From assembly GCA_964426915.1 (NCBI GenBank), contig CAYRTD010000129.1:1-11201 (forward strand): 11,201 nt of DNA, written 5' to 3'. Below, piece after piece: positions 6,584 through 11,201 of the stretch; positions within the stretch are counted from its first letter, which is position 1, and each line of letters starts with the position of its first letter. Source of the stretch: CAYRTD01 sp964426915. Lineage in GTDB: Bacteria; Bacteroidota; Bacteroidia; Bacteroidales; GCA-2748055. The position numbers and the translations under genes are program-made. The notes beneath the pieces are model-generated. The model ran no database searches, was not told the DNA's origin, and saw only the letters and a program-made list of their open reading frames with translations.

Positions 6584-7330
6584 TCTCTTTTTTACATTCG
6601 GCAGGTATTCATAATATATATTATTCAACGCATGGAACATATTTCTCTTAGACCCGGGAAAATCATTCTCGAAATTTTTCAGTATCTCTGATGTATAATT
6701 GCGTTTGGTCAGTTCTTCGTGAGGACAGGATTTTTCAACAGAAGCATAATTTCTGAATCGGGCCAGCTCAGCAAGATCACTTTCCCAAAGATCCATCATC
6801 GGACGAATAAGACAAACCCTGCCTCCGAACATTTCTAATTTATAAGGCATAGAACTAATGGATCCGTGATAGAGCATGTTCATTAAAAAAGTCTGAAGCG
6901 CATCATCCCTGTGATGACCAAAGGCAATCCTGTTACAGTTTAACTCTCTGCTGAGATCAAAAAGAGCTTTCCTCCGGTGCCAGGAGCAGATAAAACAGGG
7001 AGATTTATCTTTTTCGTTCAGATCCGGATATATTTCCCTGGATATTAATTTGAGTCCCATCGATTCACAGAATTGCTCAAGATAACTGATGTTAACATTA
7101 TAGCCTGTGCCAGAGGGAATGATATGGGCAACGAACAATTCAAAACGGAAAGGAAAGGCTTTTTTACGGTTCGCCAGACTTTCCAGCATGATCATGGAAT
7201 CCTTTCCTCCCGACAATCCCACAAGGACACGGTCATTCTCAACAATCTGCCGGTGCTCTCTAACAGTTTGTCCGATCTTCCTGCATACCTTCCTGAAAAG
7301 CTTATCAGATTTTTTCCGGTTTTCATTCAT
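6563..7330 (-). CDS. ttcA: TtcA-like tRNA 2-thiocytidine biosynthesis ATPase
   Basis: A 255-residue PP-loop ATPase. The N-terminus (LFRKVCRKIGQTVREHRQIVENDRV) and the PP-loop VGLSGGKDS (37-45) match TtcA, which uses ATP and an iron-sulfur cluster to make 2-thiocytidine at position 32 of some tRNAs. The three cluster cysteines can be assigned: C112 and C115 in SPCFICSWHRR and C202 in EKSCPHEE. GHHRDDALQT (138-147) is the second family motif. TilS is excluded by the CxxC plus distal Cys pattern. Two ATG starts exist: 7354 (MRVQKK) and 7330 (MNENRKKSD); the second gives the usual family N-terminus, and the first lies inside the direct repeat flanking copy B. With that element next to it, the native promoter may have been displaced or replaced. 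The gene overlaps the methyltransferase tail to tail (6563-6583). Assignment to the TtcA subfamily is good; substrate position is inferred. Confidence 0.85.
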   Translation of the reverse strand: MNENRKKSDKLFRKVCRKIGQTVREHRQIVENDRVLVGLSGGKDSMIMLESLANRKKAFPFRFELFVAHIIPSGTGYNVNISYLEQFCESMGLKLISREIYPDLNEKDKSPCFICSWHRRKALFDLSRELNCNRIAFGHHRDDALQTFLMNMLYHGSISSMPYKLEMFGGRVCLIRPMMDLWESDLAELARFRNYASVEKSCPHEELTKRNYTSEILKNFENDFPGSKRNMFHALNNIYYEYLPNVKKRSDHDPC

Positions 7331-7349
7331 AATCGTCTTTTTCTGCACC

Positions 7350-7357
7350 CTCATTAG
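7350..7357. repeat. Left 8-bp direct repeat (target-site duplication candidate) of copy B
   Basis: CTCATTAG at 7350-7357 recurs exactly at 7475-7482, immediately outside the two inverted-repeat ends of copy B. This is the pattern left by transposition with an 8-bp staggered cut. The left copy contains the upstream alternative start codon of the ttcA-like gene (7352-7354 on the minus strand). Confidence 0.65.
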
Positions 7358-7474
7358 AGTCCGTCTATAAAGTCGGGTGTCTGGATCATAACCGAATCCG
7401 CCAAATGGCGGTGAGCTCAGCGAAGCTAATGTTCGAGATCAAGGCGCGCAGATATCGGGCATTATGGACAGATA
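7358..7474. mobile_element. Repeat copy B: 117-bp MITE-like element with TIRs and TSD
   Basis: The left end AGTCCGTCTATAAAGTCGGG and the inverted right end TATCTGTCCATAATGCCCGA are imperfect terminal inverted repeats (about 15 of 22 bases over the best stretch). A perfect inner palindrome CCGCCA-AA-TGGCGG occupies 7398-7411. The left 33 bases of core (7374-7406) match copy A at 32 of 33, and the right 25 bases (7447-7471) match inverted copy C (11154-11178) at 24 of 25. No open frame of note is inside, so it would have to be mobilised in trans. It sits directly upstream of the ttcA-like gene, so that gene's transcript must start in or cross it. Confidence 0.75.
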
Positions 7475-7482
7475 CTCATTAG
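7475..7482. repeat. Right 8-bp direct repeat (target-site duplication candidate) of copy B
   Basis: CTCATTAG, identical to 7350-7357. Removing the element and one repeat would restore a simple sequence (CTCATTAGTGAGTTC) upstream of the ttcA-like gene. Confidence 0.65.
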
Positions 7483-7538
7483 TGAGTTCTGCGCGGCATA
7501 CATGTCAACATAAAATTGAAATATGTCCTTAAGTATAT

Positions 7539-7685
7539 TTGAATCACAGGCTGTCCCGAACCTCGGGAGTAAGCTATTAAATCACAAAGAGTTTTTGAAA
7601 CACAAAGTACAGGGAAATTATGAAAACGAGGAATTCATAATGTTGGGACACAGGGAAATAGCCCTGTTTACTTTGTGATTCAAAA
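7539..7685. repeat. Palindromic CACAAAG intergenic element
   Basis: A nested inverted repeat of about 147 bases. TTGAATCACA (7539-7548) is the exact inverse of TGTGATTCAA (7674-7683). Inside it, TTTTTGAAACACAAAGTA (7592-7609) plus ACAGGG is nearly inverse to 7662-7685 (CCCTGT, CTTTGTG, ATTCAAAA). Within that are perfect hairpins ATTATGAA/TTCATAAT (7617-7624, 7634-7641) and ACAGGG/CCCTGT (7649-7654 region with 7662-7667), and TCCCGA/TCGGGA at 7554-7568. Another ATCACAAAG is at 7581-7589. It carries no open frame and is unrelated in sequence to copies A-C. Together with copy B it fills most of the 400-base gap 7355-7756; the remaining 7686-7756 shows nothing recognisable. Confidence 0.6.
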
Positions 7686-7756
7686 TAATATTAGCATCCT
7701 TTATCAGAGTATTGTCTTAAGTTGACGCCAATGCCTGCATGGGTTGCTATTAAAAC

Positions 7757-9175
7757 CTATACAATTCGCTTAACAGAGGGCTTAAGATCGGTTAGTGAGG
7801 CAATTTCCACCCGTTTTCCAGTTTCAATGCTTTTCCTGGCAGCAACGCCGATCAGAACCGACATAGCTCCGTCTCTTGATCCGGCAGAATGATTATAAGG
7901 ATCAGGCATATCGGGATCTCTCAGGATTTTATCCTGTAAGCGTGAATCACCACCCCCATGACCGCCCCCTGCTCTGGGAACTTTAACAAGTTCATAGTCA
8001 CCAAAGTTATCCATTACCATGATCTCATTGTAGGCGCTATCGGATTCTTCAGCATCCTGTTTCATTTCCCGGGCGTGCAATTCAGCCTGGTTAACCCTTT
8101 CGTCCCTTCGCCATGGAATATCTTGCCAGGAATCAATTCTACCGTCCATACCATTAAAGGCAATTCTCCATCCTTCATAGGGTGAATAAGTAGTTAATGA
8201 ATAATTTACCACGACATCGTTTGCATACTTGATTTGCACAGACATTTTATCGTATATATCGATCTCTTTTCTCCAAAGACAATTATCTCTGATGTAACCA
8301 TCATAATGCTCGTTTTCAACATAGAGGTTCATCAAGTGCTCATTCTGTGTTATATCCCAGTAAAAATCACATTTGGATTTATGCGGACAGGTACGGCATT
8401 TATCACCCCGGAAGGGATTATTTTCACCATAATGTTCAAGCTCACCATAGGCATTCACTTCAACCGGATCGGAGTCCAGGAACCAGTTTAAAAGATCAAA
8501 ATGATGAGTTGATTTATGTACCAGTAAGGTTCCGCTTTTTTCAGTTATCCCATGCCACCTTCTGAAATAGGAAGCTCCATGATAGGTATTCAGATACCAG
8601 TTAAAATCAACAGAAGTTATCTTACCCACTCTTTCCTTTGCGAGTAACTCCTTAATAGCTGTAAAATGTGGACCCCAACGGTAATTGAACCCAACGATCA
8701 CTTTTTTTCCGGATTTTCTTTCAGCATTAAGAATGGCCTGAGTCTTGTCTTCATCGGTGGTCATCGGCTTTTCAGTAAGGACATCCACGCCCTTTTCAAG
8801 TGATTTTATAATGAATTCATGATGGTTAGAATCCATAGTAGTAACGATAACCATATCGGGCTTTGTCTGGTTCATCATATCATCAAAATCCGTAAAAACC
8901 GGACAATCAACTCCTATATATTTCTTAGCGAATTCAAGCCTGCCGGGATTGATATCACATAGTCCAACGAACTGTACAATATCCCCGTAATTTTCTACAA
9001 TTGTTTTTCCCCAGAAGCCTACCCCGCGTATTCCGGTGCCAACAAGAACCAGTTTTTTCCTGGTGTCCCTAAAGATATTTCCTTTCATTCCGAAAGCAGG
9101 CGCAGCCGCTAAACCTCCTGCGAGTAGTGAGCTCTTTGTTAAAAAGTCTCTTCTGTTGATTGATTTTGTTGTCAT
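7757..9175 (-). CDS. Tat-exported Gfo/Idh/MocA family oxidoreductase
   Basis: A 472-residue NAD(P)-dependent dehydrogenase. The N-terminus MTTKSINRRDFLTKSSLLAG carries the twin-arginine motif NRRDFL followed by a hydrophobic stretch to about residue 28, so export to the periplasm in folded form is expected. The Rossmann motif is LVLVGTGIRGVG (42-53). The family signature TEKP is at 134-137 (K136 is the usual catalytic or substrate lysine), and VHKSTHHFD (219-227) supplies the active-site histidine. An insert at 260-299 has C260, C263, C269 and C299 (CRTCP, KC, NC), a possible metal-binding site. GGGHGGGD is at 403-410, a motif of one Bacteroidetes subgroup. The substrate is not readable from sequence; sugars or sugar acids are usual. 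It is divergent from an SSS symporter gene across 155 bases, which suggests a shared uptake-and-oxidation function. Confidence 0.92.
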   Translation of the reverse strand: MTTKSINRRDFLTKSSLLAGGLAAAPAFGMKGNIFRDTRKKLVLVGTGIRGVGFWGKTIVENYGDIVQFVGLCDINPGRLEFAKKYIGVDCPVFTDFDDMMNQTKPDMVIVTTMDSNHHEFIIKSLEKGVDVLTEKPMTTDEDKTQAILNAERKSGKKVIVGFNYRWGPHFTAIKELLAKERVGKITSVDFNWYLNTYHGASYFRRWHGITEKSGTLLVHKSTHHFDLLNWFLDSDPVEVNAYGELEHYGENNPFRGDKCRTCPHKSKCDFYWDITQNEHLMNLYVENEHYDGYIRDNCLWRKEIDIYDKMSVQIKYANDVVVNYSLTTYSPYEGWRIAFNGMDGRIDSWQDIPWRRDERVNQAELHAREMKQDAEESDSAYNEIMVMDNFGDYELVKVPRAGGGHGGGDSRLQDKILRDPDMPDPYNHSAGSRDGAMSVLIGVAARKSIETGKRVEIASLTDLKPSVKRIV

Positions 9176-9330
9176 GATTTCAGCTTGATTTATTAATTAT
9201 TATTGCAGAAAAGTACAAATTTTTATTCAATTAGGAAAATTATTGGTCATTATGGAATGTGGATTTAAAAATTAAATGAATATATGAAATTCCAAAAAAA
9301 ACCCTTAGTTTCAGGCAAAAATTCCTAAAC
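9176..9330. promoter_or_regulatory. Divergent control region, oxidoreductase/symporter
   Basis: The 155-base AT-rich spacer must hold the promoters of both divergent genes. I found no convincing TTG...TAnnTTTG pair and no strong palindrome for a regulator, so no site is placed. Confidence 0.45.
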
Positions 9331-11124
9331 ATGCTTCTTCAAGATCTCGACTGGATCATTCTGGGTTCATTTTTTTTCATCCTTTTGTTACTGGGCTTTT
9401 TGGCTTCCCGGAACGCCGGTAGAAGTACTGCCGATTTCTTTCTGTCGGGAAGAAACATGCCGTGGTGGCTTCTTGGGGTATCCATGGTAGCAACCACCTT
9501 TAGCTGCGATACTCCCAATCTGGTTACGGATATTGTACGACAAAACGGAGTGTCGGGAAACTGGATCTGGTGGGCTTTTGTCCTTACCGGAATGCTTACG
9601 GTATTTGTATATGCAAAGCTTTGGAGACGTTCCGGTGTCCTTACGGATCTTGAGTTCTATGAAATCCGTTACAGCGGAAAAATGGCAGCTTTTCTCCGTG
9701 CTTTTCGTGCTCTTTACCTGGGAGCTTTTTTTAATATAGTAGTTATTGCTTCTGTTAGTCTGGCCCTCATTAAGATCAGCGCAGTTATGCTTGGCTGGCC
9801 TGCCGAACGTACGCTTATTATTGCGGCTGTTGTGGTAGTCTTATACAGTACACTCGGCGGTTTGAAAAGTATTCTTGTCACCGATTTTTTCCAGTTCGGC
9901 ATTGCCATGGTAGGGGTGATAGGTGCGGCGGTTATTATTGTAAGGATGCCGGAGGTAGGCGGACTAAGTGAACTTATTAATCACGAAGCACTGGAAGGTA
10001 AACTCCGCCTTATACCGGAGTTCGGCCAGAAAGATCTCCTGATTACACTTTTTATACTACCACTTGCCGTACAATGGTGGAGCGTTTGGTATCCCGGTGC
10101 TGAACCCGGAGGCGGAGGCTATATTGCGCAAAGGATGCTCTCGGCAAGATCGGAAAACGGAGCCAGGGCTGCCACACTTCTTTTTAATATTCTTCACTAT
10201 GCGCTCAGACCATGGCCATGGATTGTAGTAGGTCTTGCTTCTCTTGTGGTTTTTCCGGATCTCCAATCCCTTTATGAAGCATTCCCCAATGTGCAGGAAC
10301 AATTTATCAAAGATGACTTTGCCTACCCTGCCATGCTTTCATATCTGCCCAAAGGCTTCCTTGGTCTTGTGGTAGCTTCTCTTATAGCCGCTTTCATGTC
10401 TACAACTGCCTCACAGATAAACTGGGGATCCTCATATATTGTAAACGATTTCTACAAACGCTTTCTTAACCCGGAGGCTTCAGAAAAAAAGCTTGTATTT
10501 GTAGGGAGAATTTCCACAATATTGCTGATGGCCCTGGCGGTTATGCTTGCCCTCCTGCTGAGCAATGCCCTGCAGGCCTTTAATATTCTTCTGCAGATAG
10601 GAGCAGGAACAGGACTCATCTATATACTCAGATGGTTCTGGTGGAGAATCAATGCCTATACAGAAATAACCGGGATGGTCGTATCATTTCTGGTGGCTAT
10701 CTATCTTGAAGTTATTCATATTAAACTTGGATTTGAAGCATTATCAACAGCACCCAAACTCCTTATTGGGGTGGGTGTTACCACGACTTGCTGGTTAATT
10801 GTAACACTTCTCACTCCCCCGGAAAATAAAGAAACACTTCGACGTTTTTATAAACTGGTATATCCGGGAGGACCCGGCTGGAAAAAATTGCTAGAGGAAG
10901 CAGAAAGAGAAAATGTTTCACTGGTGAGTGAAGAAAAAACTGCATGGGATGTGCCTGTTGGTATTATTTGTATGCTTTTGGGAAGCTTCGCTGTCATCAG
11001 CACCCTGTTTGCCACTGGCTATACCCTTTATGGTCAGTATCTGAATGCCACCGTCTTTGGAATTATTGATGTTATCCTGATATATCTGTTGTCCAGAACA
11101 TGGAAAAGACTTAAAACCTATTAA
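9331..11124 (+). CDS. Sodium/solute symporter (SSS family)
   Basis: A 597-residue integral membrane transporter with about 13-14 hydrophobic segments. It begins LDWIILGSFFFILLLLGFLA and continues into SGRNMPWWLLGVSMVATTFS (39-58), the first family signature. VLYSTLGGLKSILVTDFFQF (170-189) is the conserved TM5-like stretch, and ASLIAAFMSTTASQINWGSS (349-368) matches the Na+-site region, with S357/T358 as the likely sodium ligands. A hydrophilic stretch at 496-540 precedes the last two membrane segments. Family knowledge says it couples uptake of a sugar, uronate or similar solute to sodium entry. Bacteroidetes often place such transporters next to Gfo/Idh/MocA oxidoreductases, as here, and the two genes probably share a divergent control region (9176-9330). 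The substrate is unknown. No terminator hairpin is visible between its stop and copy C. Confidence 0.93.
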   Translation: MLLQDLDWIILGSFFFILLLLGFLASRNAGRSTADFFLSGRNMPWWLLGVSMVATTFSCDTPNLVTDIVRQNGVSGNWIWWAFVLTGMLTVFVYAKLWRRSGVLTDLEFYEIRYSGKMAAFLRAFRALYLGAFFNIVVIASVSLALIKISAVMLGWPAERTLIIAAVVVVLYSTLGGLKSILVTDFFQFGIAMVGVIGAAVIIVRMPEVGGLSELINHEALEGKLRLIPEFGQKDLLITLFILPLAVQWWSVWYPGAEPGGGGYIAQRMLSARSENGARAATLLFNILHYALRPWPWIVVGLASLVVFPDLQSLYEAFPNVQEQFIKDDFAYPAMLSYLPKGFLGLVVASLIAAFMSTTASQINWGSSYIVNDFYKRFLNPEASEKKLVFVGRISTILLMALAVMLALLLSNALQAFNILLQIGAGTGLIYILRWFWWRINAYTEITGMVVSFLVAIYLEVIHIKLGFEALSTAPKLLIGVGVTTTCWLIVTLLTPPENKETLRRFYKLVYPGGPGWKKLLEEAERENVSLVSEEKTAWDVPVGIICMLLGSFAVISTLFATGYTLYGQYLNATVFGIIDVILIYLLSRTWKRLKTY

Positions 11125-11149
11125 TGATGAACTTGTTTGAACTAGTATA

Positions 11150-11201
11150 GAGTCTGTCCATAATGTCCGATATCTGCGTTGCTGCAAAAATTTTAAATCC
11201 T
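11150..11201. mobile_element. Repeat copy C: one terminus, cut by the window end
   Basis: GAGTCTGTCCATAATGTCC (11150-11168) and the following GATATCTGCG repeat the inverted right end of copy B (7447-7471) at 24 of 25 bases, and also the left end of B with about 23 of 30. Because the ends are inverted repeats, orientation cannot be decided. The sequence after 11178 (GTTGCTGCAAAAATTTT) is not in A or B, so this copy may be a longer, fuller version. It starts 25 bases after the symporter stop. Confidence 0.65.

Noticed and set aside
1..11201. tRNA genes, CRISPR arrays, rRNA and riboswitches.
   Set aside because: No cloverleaf-like segment, regularly spaced repeats or known riboswitch core was seen on either strand.

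Overview
The window reads as the chromosome of a member of the Bacteroidota, most likely a Bacteroidales/Marinilabiliales-type bacterium. The clues are AT-rich spacers with almost no Shine-Dalgarno sequences, a 53-residue double-glycine-leader peptide of the Bacteroidales type, a DUF3127 protein, a stand-alone MnmD, a tyrosine recombinase with a Bacteroidetes-style arm-binding domain, and a divergent Tat-exported Gfo/Idh/MocA oxidoreductase and SSS transporter pair. This assignment rests on protein families, not on a marker gene.

Layout. 1-320: a small GG-leader peptide gene with a terminator-like hairpin. 510-2146 (+): a two-gene unit of a single-pass TPR protein with an anti-sigma-like N-terminus and a soluble sensor histidine kinase. 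2207-2238: a 14-bp hairpin between convergent genes. 2306-2713 (-): a DUF3127 protein with an SSB-like acidic tail. 2764-2797: a perfect 15-bp terminator hairpin. 2857-3015: repeat copy A. 3019-4475 (-): mnmD followed by a membrane-anchored FKBP isomerase. 4660-6583 (+): a tyrosine recombinase with altered catalytic motifs that overlaps a class I methyltransferase gene. 6563-7330 (-): a TtcA-like tRNA sulfurtransferase that overlaps the methyltransferase tail to tail. 7358-7685: repeat copy B and, next to it, an unrelated palindromic CACAAAG element. 7757-9175 (-) and 9331-11124 (+): the oxidoreductase and the sodium/solute symporter. 11150 to the end: one terminus of repeat copy C.

How the genes fit together. 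Most are housekeeping or physiological: two tRNA wobble/anticodon-loop modification enzymes (MnmD, TtcA), a foldase, a DNA-binding accessory protein, and an uptake/oxidation pair probably for a sugar or sugar derivative. The accessory content is the orphan RiPP-like precursor, whose partner genes would have to lie to the left, the odd recombinase/methyltransferase pair, and a family of short non-coding elements with terminal inverted repeats. That family occurs three times in 11 kb. Copy B is bracketed by a perfect 8-bp direct repeat, CTCATTAG, which looks like a target-site duplication next to the ttcA start, so the family appears to be MITE-like and to have moved. No tRNA, rRNA, CRISPR array or complete insertion sequence was seen.
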